Of a stretch of DNA of 21,588 bases, positions 1 through 9,244 are shown piece by piece. The notes below the pieces were generated by a model. The model saw nothing but the letters and a program-made list of their open reading frames with translations. It was not told where the DNA came from and did not search any database. A program made the translations under genes and the position numbers. This stretch comes from UBA2421 sp964641895 (lineage in GTDB: Bacteria; Planctomycetota; Phycisphaerae; Tepidisphaerales; Tepidisphaeraceae). The number at the start of each line of letters is the position of its first letter. The stretch's first letter is position 1. The DNA is taken from positions 1-21,588 of the forward strand of contig CAZXLA010000042.1 in assembly GCA_964641895.1 (NCBI GenBank), in the 5' to 3' direction.

Positions 1-3000
1 TCCCCGCCGCCGTCCTGGGCGAATTTGCTCTCGACGGGGTTATCCTGCAGGCTTTCGATCATGGTATCGAGCTGGCGGACGATGCGAGCCTGCTCGGTTT
101 GGGTGGGCGAATCGGTCTTCTTGTCGGCAAGGTTCTGTTTCACTTCGTCCATCGCGCAGGCGATGTCGTCATTGGCGAATTTGTAGACGACCCCGCCAAG
201 CCCGACGATGCGCTCGTCAAGCCCGCGGATCGCCTCCGAAAGCTTGCCCTGATCGGTTGGCAACTGGCCAAGTTTAATCAACTCATCACGTTTGAGCGCG
301 CCGTCTTCCTTTCGCGGCGCGGCGTTGATGCGGGCGGTCTCTGCGTTGAGCTTCGCCTGCTCGTCGCGCACTTTCGTGTAAACCGCCCGAATAGCCTCGC
401 GTTTCTTTTCTTCGACTTTTTCGTCAACCTTCTGCTTCTGCGCGTCGATAAGTTTCTTCGCCTCTTCCAATGCGGCCAGCGCTTCAACCTGCGGCGGGTC
501 GTAGGCGCCGCGCAAATCATTCTGACGCAACTGCACGTTGGCCCGCTCCATCCGACCGGCCGCGCGGGTCAGCTTGGCGACCGCTTCCGCGGAGTCGGGG
601 ACGGCATCGGCCTGTTTGGCGATATCGCGCGCGTTGCGCTCGGTTTGCTCCTGACTCTGCGATAACTGTGGAAGCGCCGACTTGAGCGCATCCGGCTTTC
701 GTTGCGCCTTCAAGAGCAAGGCCGCCAGCGGCTCGACGCCGACTTCCTTTAACTTTGAATCGCCCTGCAGCATCAGGTTATCAACGTTGTGCCCCGCCTG
801 ACGCCGCACCAGGTTGGCGATCTGCTTCTGCAAATCAGCAAGCTGCTTCTGCAGTTCGGCTAACTTACGGCTCTCGGCTTCTTTCAAATCCTGCAGCATC
901 CGCTGCAGACCAAGCTCCGCCTGCTTCTGAGCGGCGGCGGCACTGGATTGTTTGTTTTGCTTCGCTTCCTGCGCGGCCTTCTGCTGGTTCGGGCTTACCT
1001 GCTGCTGCTGACCGGTTCCCGCGGCCTGCTTCATTGCCTCGGCGGCGGTCGGATCGGTCTTCTGTAACTGCTCGGCCTGCTTCTGCATTTCGCTGATGGC
1101 AGCGGCACTTCGCTCGGCGAGCTTGTTCTGTTTGTCGGCGAGTTCGTTGAGCTTTTGTCGATCGCCGGGCGTCATCTGCTCGGGCTTCTTGCCGAGATTC
1201 TGCTTTCCCAGTTTGGCCAGCTCTTTGGTGATTTGTTCCTGCTCTTCCAGCAGCCGGCGGACGTTATCAATCGCCTGCTGCAGGCTTCCGAGATCGCCGA
1301 GTTTGTCCATCGCGCCTTGCAACTGCTCCGACGCTTGCGCCTGACTCTGCTGCGCGTTGTCCATCGCCGCGTTGCGCGGCTCCTGCTTTTGCTGCGGCGA
1401 CGATGCCGATGCCAACTGCTGCGCCGCGGCTTTCATCGGGCCTTCGGCGGTGCGATCGAGCGATGCGGCGACCTGCTTGCTCAGTTCAGCCAAATCGGTT
1501 CTCGGCGAGCGATTCTGTTCCAGACGATCGCGAACGGCATCCAGCCGCTGCGCCAACTGCCTGCTCTGCGAAGCGGCGGTCGATTGCTGATTGGTCATCC
1601 GCTCGGCCGCGGTGCGATCGGCGGTGTCGAACGACGGCTTGTCTTTGGTTTCATCGGCAAGCTCGGTTGTCTCGGTGCGAACGCGCGTTTGCGATTTCGC
1701 CACCTCGCCGATCTGGGCGCGTGTCAGCCGCATCTCATCGGTCACTCGGCTGGTGAGTTCGTCCTGACTGATAATCGTGATACGCACCCGGCCGGACGAT
1801 GCGGCTTCGTGCGTCTGGCGGCCGAGGCTGTAGTTGTCGGTGGCTTGCAGGAAAAACTCGAGCACATCCCCGCTCTTCAAATTCGCATCGACAAGCTTGG
1901 ACAATTCCCACGCGTAACCCAGCCGGTAGCGCTGCCGCTCGGCGGAGTTGCTGTCGCGCTCCCACACCACCTGCTCGGCGGGCGCGGCGCCGACGATCAG
2001 CGGCAGTTCCCACTTCTTATGATCGGCCAGTCGCTCGACGTGCAACGCCACCTGCGTGATGCCGTAATCATCCTCCGCAACGGCAATAAGAGGCACGACC
2101 GACTCAACAGTGCGCTCTTCATTGCGTCGCGGTTGCTCGATCTGAATGGTCGGCGATTGATCGGGGCGGACGATCAGCTCGTATTCTTCAATCGCGCCAT
2201 TTTGGAAACCGTCGCGGTCGGTGGCACGTACACGAAACCGCATCGACTCCGTCGCCCGCATCCCCGCAATACGTACGTTCTCACGATCCGATGCAATGTT
2301 TTCGTATTGAGGCGCCGCTTGCGGCTTCGCAGAAGAAACCGGCTCAAGGGTTAGTGAACCATCCACCGGCTTGTTAAACGTCACCGCGATTTGCACACTC
2401 GACCCAATCGCCGCCACCGCCGGCGCAGCAGCAAGGTTCACCGTCGCCGGCGCAGCTTTAGACACGTACGCCGGCGGCGCTACACGCGCCTCGATGCCGG
2501 TAATCGATAGTCGCTGGACGAGTGTGATCGGCGCAAGCTGTTTGTCGTCATCGCCACTACGAATCCACACTTTCAGGTCGGCCGTCGAAAGATCATTCGA
2601 CGTCTGCGTATCAACAACCGCCGAGTACGACCCGTCGGCGTTGCGAATCATCAACTGTTGCTGCACCGCTCCACTGCCGATTTGCGAATAAAGCGTGGCC
2701 CGCAAGCCGCTTCGATCGCCCTGCCCAAGTTTCATCCGCACATCCAACCGCTGCCCCGCAGGCAGGCGAGTGGGCGATTCGGTCAGTAAATCAATCCGCT
2801 GCTTCTTGGGCCACGGATTATCGGCGAACGGCGAAAACAACCGCGCGGCGGCAATCTTGGCGTGGTTCGGCGCAGCCAGCGCCGCGATGAGCCACACGAT
2901 GAGCAGAGCGCCAAGCCCGCCCGCCAGAGAGATTGTCGCCGGTCGCGTCTGCACGATCTGGTTGAAATCGATCGTTCCCGCCAGCGCATTTGCCTGCAAC

Positions 3001-3368
3001 ACCACCTGCTGCTTCATCGCCGGGCTGCCGGGAATATCGCGGTCGGCGTATTCGACCACGCTGCGCAGGCGGTCATCGAGCGATGGAAAAAAAGTTTCAA
3101 GCTTCCCCGCGACGTCGGCGAGGCCAATCTTGGCGCTTATTGGTCGTAGAACGTGGCGCGATAGCAAAATCACAATCGCAACCGCCCCGAGACCCGACGC
3201 CACCAACCGCGGCCATGCGGCAAGGTTGAAAAGGTAATCAAGGATGACGACCGAAACGATCGCCCCCACCGCGCCCGCCAGCACCAAGCCGATGCCGTAC
3301 CCCACCGCCAGCAGCTTCACGCGGCGGCGGACGGCATCCAGGGATTGCAGGATTGCGGTGGTATCCAT
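1..3368 (-). CDS. DUF4175-like large membrane/coiled-coil protein (3' end outside window)
   Basis: The frame is open without a stop from the ATG at 3368 to the left edge, at least 1122 codons, so the C-terminus is missing. The N-terminus has two membrane helices (about residues 19-40 and 50-68) and a third at about 143-162. A beta-rich, Ig-like stretch follows (about 190-530). From about residue 535 to the edge the protein is an Ala/Gln/Lys/Glu-rich coiled coil with many Gln-Gln and Lys-Gln steps. This layout resembles the DUF4175-type proteins found at the end of planctomycete MoxR-DUF58-vWA operons. The start is one base after the TGA of the upstream vWA gene (TGA-A-ATG), so translation is probably coupled. 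The likely place is the cytoplasmic membrane with a long helical extension; the biochemical role is unknown. The family name is inferred from layout and context; the continuous reading frame is certain. Confidence 0.72.
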   Translation of the reverse strand, partial: MDTTAILQSLDAVRRRVKLLAVGYGIGLVLAGAVGAIVSVVILDYLFNLAAWPRLVASGLGAVAIVILLSRHVLRPISAKIGLADVAGKLETFFPSLDDRLRSVVEYADRDIPGSPAMKQQVVLQANALAGTIDFNQIVQTRPATISLAGGLGALLIVWLIAALAAPNHAKIAAARLFSPFADNPWPKKQRIDLLTESPTRLPAGQRLDVRMKLGQGDRSGLRATLYSQIGSGAVQQQLMIRNADGSYSAVVDTQTSNDLSTADLKVWIRSGDDDKQLAPITLVQRLSITGIEARVAPPAYVSKAAPATVNLAAAPAVAAIGSSVQIAVTFNKPVDGSLTLEPVSSAKPQAAPQYENIASDRENVRIAGMRATESMRFRVRATDRDGFQNGAIEEYELIVRPDQSPTIQIEQPRRNEERTVESVVPLIAVAEDDYGITQVALHVERLADHKKWELPLIVGAAPAEQVVWERDSNSAERQRYRLGYAWELSKLVDANLKSGDVLEFFLQATDNYSLGRQTHEAASSGRVRITIISQDELTSRVTDEMRLTRAQIGEVAKSQTRVRTETTELADETKDKPSFDTADRTAAERMTNQQSTAASQSRQLAQRLDAVRDRLEQNRSPRTDLAELSKQVAASLDRTAEGPMKAAAQQLASASSPQQKQEPRNAAMDNAQQSQAQASEQLQGAMDKLGDLGSLQQAIDNVRRLLEEQEQITKELAKLGKQNLGKKPEQMTPGDRQKLNELADKQNKLAERSAAAISEMQKQAEQLQKTDPTAAEAMKQAAGTGQQQQVSPNQQKAAQEAKQNKQSSAAAAQKQAELGLQRMLQDLKEAESRKLAELQKQLADLQKQIANLVRRQAGHNVDNLMLQGDSKLKEVGVEPLAALLLKAQRKPDALKSALPQLSQSQEQTERNARDIAKQADAVPDSAEAVAKLTRAAGRMERANVQLRQNDLRGAYDPPQVEALAALEEAKKLIDAQKQKVDEKVEEKKREAIRAVYTKVRDEQAKLNAETARINAAPRKEDGALKRDELIKLGQLPTDQGKLSEAIRGLDERIVGLGGVVYKFANDDIACAMDEVKQNLADKKTDSPTQTEQARIVRQLDTMIESLQDNPVESKFAQDGGG

Positions 3369-3369
3369 T

Positions 3370-5721
3370 TCAAACCATTCCAAACATCTTACGCAGCGCC
3401 CACTCGATCGTGACCAACAAAACAAATAGTGCCATGGCGAGGGGCGCATCCCACAGCGGCCGGGCCGTCTCGATCGGTATCACCCGCGCCGCCGATAGAA
3501 CGAGCGTGGGCAGTCGGGTGGCGGCGTCGGCGAAGTTGATCAGCTCGCCGCCGGTTTGTGTCGCCAACCGCTGCATCGCGGCGCGATCCACTTGCGGCGA
3601 AGCGAGTTCGACCCGGGGCACGCGCACCTGATACGGCACCGCCAGGTCATCCACGCCCCCCGCGATCGAAGCCACCTTTGCCGAAAATGCGCCGATCCGA
3701 TCGGCTGCGAACGCCGCGGTGTACAGTTCCGGCTGGCCTTCCTGACGAATGAGCATCTGCTGTGCTACGACGGCCTGCGACGGCTCCTCAATAATATCGA
3801 CGCGAATCTGCTCCGGAAGTTGCGGCAAAAGCTGCGGATTCAAGATTCGCAGGTTCAACCGCGATTGTTCCCCCAGTTCATACACGGCGCGCAGCGAACT
3901 TAAACTCACCTGCCGCTGGCCCAGCTTTCGCCCGCGGGCGAGGTAGCGGAGTTGCTGAATCCAATAGGTATCGAAGATGGTTTCGCCGGTATAGTAGCGC
4001 CATCGCCAGGTGTCATCGATCGCGCCGAACGCCGTCCGCCCGGCGCCGAACCGGCCGAGCACCAGCAGCGGCGCCTTGCGGCCATCGGGTCCGGTTTCGA
4101 TAGGATGCTCGGCATAAGTTTCGCCGATGCCCGGCTTGGCCCACACTCCCCGGCAATACCAGAACAGGGGCTGAATCTGTTCGCTGATAAATTTCTCGTT
4201 CTCGGCCCGATTGCCGAAGAAGCGGAAGATCGATGAGTTGCCGCCGAGCTTGGTTAGCGCCGGGCGAAATCCCTGCGTGATCGCCGCCCCGCCACGATCG
4301 ACCGTTACGCGTTCGATATTCACCGGCAGAATCGCCTCAAGTGCCGTTCCACGAAACGCCTGCGGTGAAAATTGCGGGCCGGCCACCATGGCAAACCCGC
4401 CGCCCATTTTGCTCACAAATTCGCTGACAAGCTGCAACTGAAAATCGCTGAACTGCCGCGGATCAACATCGCCGAGCACGATCACGTCGTACTCCATCAT
4501 CTCGTTCAGGCTTTCGGGGAATCGCGTGATGGGCCGATCGCCTTCCTGACGAAACGTAGGATCGGCGCTTGTCAGCAGACAGGAGATGTCGACCGTTTTG
4601 TCGCGAATCATTTCCTGCTTGAGATATCGATACTCCCACCGCGGATAGCCATCGACGTAGAGCACGTTGATCTTGGCATCAAGCACGGCAAGTTGTGTGA
4701 TGCGGCTGTTGTCGTCTTCATCAATCTCAGCCGGCTGGGCAACGATTTCAACACCAACGTCGAGCGTTCCAACGGTGGTCGGGCGGAACTGCAATTCGGC
4801 TTCGATCGGCGCATCGCCGTCAAGGGTGATGCGCTCTTCCGCGGGCTTGCCGTCCACCGTTTGCAGGACTTGACTGGTGGTTTTGTCAACGAGGCGAACC
4901 GTCGCCTGATGACCTTGCGGGTAACCGCTGCCGCGCAGGGTGGCGCGCACGTTGACAATGTCGCCCACAAAGGCCGCATCCTGCACCGCAACACTCTGCA
5001 CGGAAAGATTCTGCGGCGGGCGATCGGACCCGACCACCACCGGATACACCTTCACTCCAAACGTAGCCAACTGCTGCAGCGCCTCGGCGTTGTTGCGCAC
5101 GGGTGAGTCGCGGCCGTCGGACAACACTACCACGCCGGCGACACGCTGGCCCTGCAAATCCTGCAACACCTGTCGCACGGCGGCGGTGACCTGCGTCTCC
5201 TGCCCGACGGGTTTGATATCAAGCGGCAGACTGATCGCTTCAGCGGTGGAATCGAACTTGTAGACGCGCGGTTCGTGCGTCTTCTTCAGGTCGTTGATGA
5301 GCCTCTGATCGTTGGCCGAGAGCAGCGCGATCGCGGCATCGAGCCGGGTCTGGGGCGATTGTTCGTCGCCGACGTCTTTGACGCGCATCGACACGCTGTC
5401 GTCAATTAAGATGGGAAGGATCGACGCTTCGGTGCGACTCTGTCCGAGCGTGACCACCGGCCGATTCAGCAGACCGATCACCAAGAGAAGCAGCATCGCG
5501 CGGACGACACCCAGCAAGATCCGCACCGGCCGCGCCCGCCCCTCGCGACGATAAACCCAAACCACCAAGCCAAGCCCGGCGGCGATCAACATCACATTCC
5601 ACGCCGCCGCCGGAAAATAGGGCTGCCACGGCCAGGCGGGGTTAAACCCGAGCGAGAACTCCCCCTCGCGAGAGAGAAACCCGCGTTCAAGGCCGAAGAG
5701 AATTTCGAGCAGACGTTGCAT
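3370..5721 (-). CDS. Membrane vWA / glutamine-amidotransferase-like protein of the MoxR-DUF58 operon
   Basis: The product is 783 residues. Two N-terminal membrane helices (about 40-57 and 67-86) precede a von Willebrand A-like domain with a MIDAS-type DxSxS (D107, S109, S111) and a later VVVLSDGRDS strand-loop. A beta-sandwich region follows, then a class I glutamine-amidotransferase-like fold (around VLYVDGYPRWEYRYL and YDVIVLGDVDP, with GGGFAMVAGP) without an obvious catalytic Cys triad. A last membrane helix (LAMALFVLLVTIEWAL) sits just before the end. Planctomycete operons with MoxR and DUF58 commonly carry such proteins, which probably present the vWA domain to the MoxR ATPase at the membrane. 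The ATG at 5721 has only a weak AGAGAA upstream. It is separated from the preceding gene by 77 nt holding a strong inverted repeat and is followed after 1 nt by the DUF4175-like gene. Confidence 0.85.
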   Translation of the reverse strand: MQRLLEILFGLERGFLSREGEFSLGFNPAWPWQPYFPAAAWNVMLIAAGLGLVVWVYRREGRARPVRILLGVVRAMLLLLVIGLLNRPVVTLGQSRTEASILPILIDDSVSMRVKDVGDEQSPQTRLDAAIALLSANDQRLINDLKKTHEPRVYKFDSTAEAISLPLDIKPVGQETQVTAAVRQVLQDLQGQRVAGVVVLSDGRDSPVRNNAEALQQLATFGVKVYPVVVGSDRPPQNLSVQSVAVQDAAFVGDIVNVRATLRGSGYPQGHQATVRLVDKTTSQVLQTVDGKPAEERITLDGDAPIEAELQFRPTTVGTLDVGVEIVAQPAEIDEDDNSRITQLAVLDAKINVLYVDGYPRWEYRYLKQEMIRDKTVDISCLLTSADPTFRQEGDRPITRFPESLNEMMEYDVIVLGDVDPRQFSDFQLQLVSEFVSKMGGGFAMVAGPQFSPQAFRGTALEAILPVNIERVTVDRGGAAITQGFRPALTKLGGNSSIFRFFGNRAENEKFISEQIQPLFWYCRGVWAKPGIGETYAEHPIETGPDGRKAPLLVLGRFGAGRTAFGAIDDTWRWRYYTGETIFDTYWIQQLRYLARGRKLGQRQVSLSSLRAVYELGEQSRLNLRILNPQLLPQLPEQIRVDIIEEPSQAVVAQQMLIRQEGQPELYTAAFAADRIGAFSAKVASIAGGVDDLAVPYQVRVPRVELASPQVDRAAMQRLATQTGGELINFADAATRLPTLVLSAARVIPIETARPLWDAPLAMALFVLLVTIEWALRKMFGMV

Positions 5722-5736
5722 CGTTCTCTGTTGCGA

Positions 5737-5784
5737 CGGCCGTCCCGGCCGCTCTTCGATCCTTCACATCGGCCGGGACGGCCG
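5737..5784. repeat. Perfect 15-bp inverted repeat between two operon genes
   Basis: The arm CGGCCGTCCCGGCCG (5737-5751) is the exact reverse complement of CGGCCGGGACGGCCG (5770-5784), with 18 nt between. Each arm also carries the self-complementary CGGCCG at both ends, so it could fold on its own into a 6-bp hairpin with a 3-nt loop. It lies in the 77-nt gap between the BatA-like and vWA/amidotransferase genes. No T-run follows on the minus strand, so a classic intrinsic terminator is unlikely. An mRNA-stability or attenuation hairpin, or a dispersed REP-like palindrome, fits better. Confidence 0.85.
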
Positions 5785-5798
5785 ACACTACATCATCC

Positions 5799-7929
5799 TT
5801 ACCTCTTATGATGTCCAAACCGCATCGCCATCAAACTCTCGGCGCCCACAAGTCCGAGCACCGCGACCATGACGATCCATCCAAAATCATTCCCGCTGTT
5901 TCGTGACTCGGCGACGGCGGGCAGATCGTCGCCGGCAAGGTCTATTTCAACACTTCCCAACGCGGCGCGAATGGCGGCGTCGCCCACGGGACGAATGTCG
6001 GCCTCATCGGCGGGACAGTTTACCGCGATGGGAATGGTACCTGCGCCGGTGTTGAGCGTGTAAACGCCCGGCTTCGTCAACCGTTCGCTGCGATAACCGG
6101 TTCGGCCGTCGGGCAGCGGGACCTGACGGAGCGCGATTTCCTGTGATGATGCATCTTTCAACACAGGAGCGGCTTTGAACGCCAGCGCGGGCGGGAGATC
6201 GAGCGTTTCGCCGACGGCGCGGTTCATCCATGAATCGCCGCTGACGACGCTGCCGCTGAGCATTTCGTGCATGAGCGCCACATATGCCGGCTTGGCGGGA
6301 AAGCTGGTCCATTCTGCGTTGGCGGTGGTGCTGATGAACACGATGTTCCCGCCGCCCAGACGATGCAGCGTGATGGCCGGATCAGTCCGGCCGTCGCGTG
6401 CGGCGAAGTCGAGCACGCGCTCGGCTTTGGTGTCGGTGGGGAGTTCCATTTGCCAGTACGTAAACACCTGTGCGGTATCAAGGCCGGTATTCTGCTCGCC
6501 GGCGAAGACTTTGAGAATCGGGTGCAACGCGCCCAGCGGTTTGAAATCAAACAAAAACCCGCGTTGATCGGCGGCAACATTCATGCGCCGGGTGAGCGGC
6601 CCGGGCAGCAACCCGCGCGGCAATAGGTTTTGGTTGTAGTTGTCGCTGGTGACCGGTTCGCCCATGAACACGAGAAGCGTGCCGCCGTCCTCGACAAATC
6701 GCTTTAGCAAATCGGCCTGCCCTGTGCTGATCTGCCCTACACCCGCGAGAATGATCGCGCGGTAGTCGCCCAGCACTTTGTTGCCCAGCTCAATATCGCT
6801 CACCACTTCGGGCACAACGTAGCTGGTGCTCTTCCTACCCATCGGCGGCCCGCCGGCATCAGCAGGCGGTGCAAGAGCAAGCTCAAGAAATGCACCGGAG
6901 CCGGCTAACGCCCCCACGCCTCGTTCACCTTCAACAATTAACACTTTCATGGCGCTGGCCACTTCAACCACGCGATAGCGCGTGTCGTCCAGTTTCAACC
7001 GATCACCCGAAGTGAACGAAGCGGCCACCATGTGCGCCCCGCCGCCCTGGAAGCGGGCCTGCGATTGCATTACCGGCGGCGTATCACTGGTTGCTTCGAC
7101 GGCGGCGGCGCCGGGCATGGGCTGGTTGTCCATCGACCACCGCAGCGTGGCATTCGTTGATCGCCCGAACGCGCGCACGCGCGCCGACAGGTCGGTGTTG
7201 AAGCCCACGCGGATGATCGACGCCGCCGGCGCAACATCGGCCACGGTGGCGTTCCACTGATCGGCCTGAGCCAGGTTGAAATGCCGCACGCGGTAGAGGC
7301 CCGCAACTTCTTTGCCGACAGTCGCCATGCGGTCCCGATCGACCGTTTCCCACGCCGAGCGCGTGCCGTCGGTAATGATCTCCAGCCGACGAACAGGTTG
7401 CCGGGTGGATTGATTGCCGATTTCGACGGCCCTCGACATCGCGCCAATTAAATCCGTCCCACCGGCCGACTGCTCGATGCGTTCGACGGCCCGCACGGCG
7501 GTGGCAAGATCGTATGTCGGCTGAAGTGCGACCATCGCCGGCTTGCCCGCGGTGATGATCGCCACCGACTCCCCGCCGGCGGACAGACCTTCAATGATTT
7601 TTTTTGCGACCAATTTGGCCTGATCGAGTTGTGTCGGCGCGCTGGGGCGGTTCGCCTGATAGGCCATTGAGTAGCTGGTATCAATCACCAGCATGTGCAA
7701 CCCCGACCGCATCGACCCCGCGGCAAGCCCCGATTGTTCGCATGCCACGGGCCTGGCCAGCGCCAAGCCCAGCAACAGCAACATCGCGCAGCGCGTTGCC
7801 AGCAGCAGCCACTGTTCAAATTTCACGCGACGGCGGTTTTTCTTCATGGCCGACAGCAGGAAATCCATCGCCGCCCATTGAATTGTCCTATACCGCCGGC
7901 GGTTGAGCAGATGAATGATGATGGGAATC
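5799..7929 (-). CDS. BatA/aerotolerance-type membrane vWA protein (5' end lost in assembly gap)
   Basis: The reading frame continues upstream of the first visible ATG (7868) into the N run: residues PIIIHLLNRRRYRTIQW precede it, which is the hallmark start of the BatA N-terminal domain (Pfam PF07584-type). The ATG at 7868 is therefore internal and the true start lies in or beyond the gap. After this come a membrane helix (LLLATRCAMLLLLGLALARP), a vWA domain with a DxSxS MIDAS (VIDTSYSM), a long beta-rich and amidotransferase-like middle part (AIILAGVGQISTGQADLL, GGTLLVFMGEP), and a C-terminal membrane helix (FGWIVMVAVLGLVGAESLMA). The upstream DUF58 gene ends in ATGA at 8034-8031; that ATG is a good candidate for the real start. 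Likely a membrane-anchored metal-binding partner of the MoxR ATPase. Confidence 0.88.
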
Positions 7930-8029
7930 NNNNNNNNNNNNNNNNNNNNNNNNNNNNNNNNNNNNNNNNNNNNNNNNNNNNNNNNNNNNNNNNNNNNNNN
8001 NNNNNNNNNNNNNNNNNNNNNNNNNNNNN
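7930..8029. other. Assembly gap (100 Ns)
   Basis: Exactly 100 undetermined bases, the usual placeholder for a scaffold gap of unknown length. It removes the first residues of the BatA-like gene. The true length need not be 100 nt. Confidence 0.98.
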
Positions 8030-8030
8030 T

Positions 8031-8954
8031 TCATTTAATCGACGCAGATCGCGTGGCGAGGAACTGGCTTAACGCCACATCCAGCGAATCGCCGCTGCTG
8101 AAACGCTGAAAATCGATACGCATTCCGCGGCAGAGTCGTTTCATTTCGTCGGTGAATAACTTCAGTTGTTCCAGATAGCCGTCGCGCAGCGATCGCGGTT
8201 CGGTGAGCAGTTCGCCAGCCTCTTCCATGCCCTTGAACAGCGTGACGTCCTCGAATGGAAATTCGATCTCCTGCGGATCGAGAATCTGGAACGCCATGAT
8301 CTCATGCTTTTTATAACGCAGGTGCCGAAGGCCCTGCTGAATGCTTTCAAGGTCGTCAAAAAAATCGCTGACGATGACGATAAGGCTGCGATGCCGAAGC
8401 TTCTCCGCGATCTGGTCGAGCACCTTCCCCGTGCCCGTCTTGTTCCACCGCGGAATAACCTGCAGTTCGTTGATCACAATCTTCCATTGCCCCGGCGAGT
8501 TGCTCGGTTTGAAATAGCGGGCAAGCGTCTGATCAAAGATGGCCAGGCCCACCGAATCCTGCTGCTGAATCGCAATATGCGCCAACGACGCGGCGATGGC
8601 GGTGGCGTGGTCGTACTTGGTCCAGGAATACTTGCCGCTGGTCACGCTGCCGAACCCCATCGATTCACTGGCGTCGACCACCAAGATCAGGTGCAGGTTG
8701 GTCTCTTCCTGATACTGCTTGAGATAGATCTTGTCGGTCTTGCCAAAAACCTTCCAATCAACGTGCCGAATATCATCCCCCGCGACATAAGGCCGGTGCT
8801 GCGCAAACTCGACGCTGGCGCCCTGGTACGGCGAGCGGTGCATACCAGTCATCAACCCTTCGACGACGAGCCGGGCGCGCAAGTCTAGCCCACTGATCCG
8901 CGCGAGCGTCCGCGGATCGAGGTATTGGCGATAATCGGCGACGGATTCACTCAT
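8031..8954 (-). CDS. DUF58 domain protein
   Basis: The 307-residue product matches the DUF58 family, soluble proteins with a vWA-like fold that partner MoxR ATPases. The family signature RPYVAGDDIRHVDWK is at about 54-68 and a DxSxS MIDAS-like DASES at 94-98. The length is typical for the family and there is no signal peptide or membrane helix, so it is probably cytoplasmic. The start ATG at 8954 overlaps the stop of the upstream 97-residue gene by four bases (ATGA), and its own stop overlaps another ATG (8034) that probably begins the BatA-like gene. No clear ribosome binding site precedes it, in line with coupled translation. Confidence 0.93.
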   Translation of the reverse strand: MSESVADYRQYLDPRTLARISGLDLRARLVVEGLMTGMHRSPYQGASVEFAQHRPYVAGDDIRHVDWKVFGKTDKIYLKQYQEETNLHLILVVDASESMGFGSVTSGKYSWTKYDHATAIAASLAHIAIQQQDSVGLAIFDQTLARYFKPSNSPGQWKIVINELQVIPRWNKTGTGKVLDQIAEKLRHRSLIVIVSDFFDDLESIQQGLRHLRYKKHEIMAFQILDPQEIEFPFEDVTLFKGMEEAGELLTEPRSLRDGYLEQLKLFTDEMKRLCRGMRIDFQRFSSGDSLDVALSQFLATRSASIK

Positions 8955-9244
8955 GCGACCCGACGACGCTTGGCCGTCGATGTCTGCCGCTCTTCCGGAC
9001 TATACGGGAACACGAGAGAAATCTTGCCGAGTGCTTCACGCGGAAGATGGCGATCAATGATTTCCCAAACGACATCTTGGCGCTTGAGATGAGGTTTCCT
9101 TGTGAATCGCCCGGACACAATTGTGACGCGGTATCTCCGGAGGCCGGGCACCTTCTCAAATGTAACCTTGGCCGGTTTCAACTCTTGCATCAACCGCCTC
9201 TTGAGCTTCATCAGAGGCACTGGGACCGCTAACAGCTTTGTCAT
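8951..9244 (-). CDS. Small basic protein, possible BolA/KH-like fold, paired with HEPN-like gene
   Basis: A 97-residue, strongly basic protein that I cannot assign firmly. The order helix (about 12-23), strand, the strand-loop RYRVTIVSGRF (38-47), KPHLKRQDVVWEI (50-62) and KISLVFPYSPEE (74-85) resembles the BolA pattern of V-V-x-S-x-x-F, then R-H-x-x-V, then A-L-S-x-x-x-x-T-P-E-E. The BolA His is Gln here (KRQ), so metal binding as in BolA is not expected. It is certainly a gene rather than a shadow: AAGGAGGT lies 6 nt before the ATG, the start overlaps the upstream HEPN-like stop (ATGA) and the end overlaps the DUF58 start (ATGA). The basic charge and possible KH-like fold hint at nucleic-acid binding; this is inference. 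Confidence 0.72.
   Translation of the reverse strand: MTKLLAVPVPLMKLKRRLMQELKPAKVTFEKVPGLRRYRVTIVSGRFTRKPHLKRQDVVWEIIDRHLPREALGKISLVFPYSPEERQTSTAKRRRVA

Noticed and set aside
1155..2354. Long plus-strand open frame (399 codons)
   Set aside because: It lies antisense to the DUF4175-like gene, is Leu/Arg/Gly-rich with no recognisable motif, and arises from the codon bias of the real gene.
7930..8029. A real low-complexity region
   Set aside because: It is exactly 100 Ns, an assembly placeholder.
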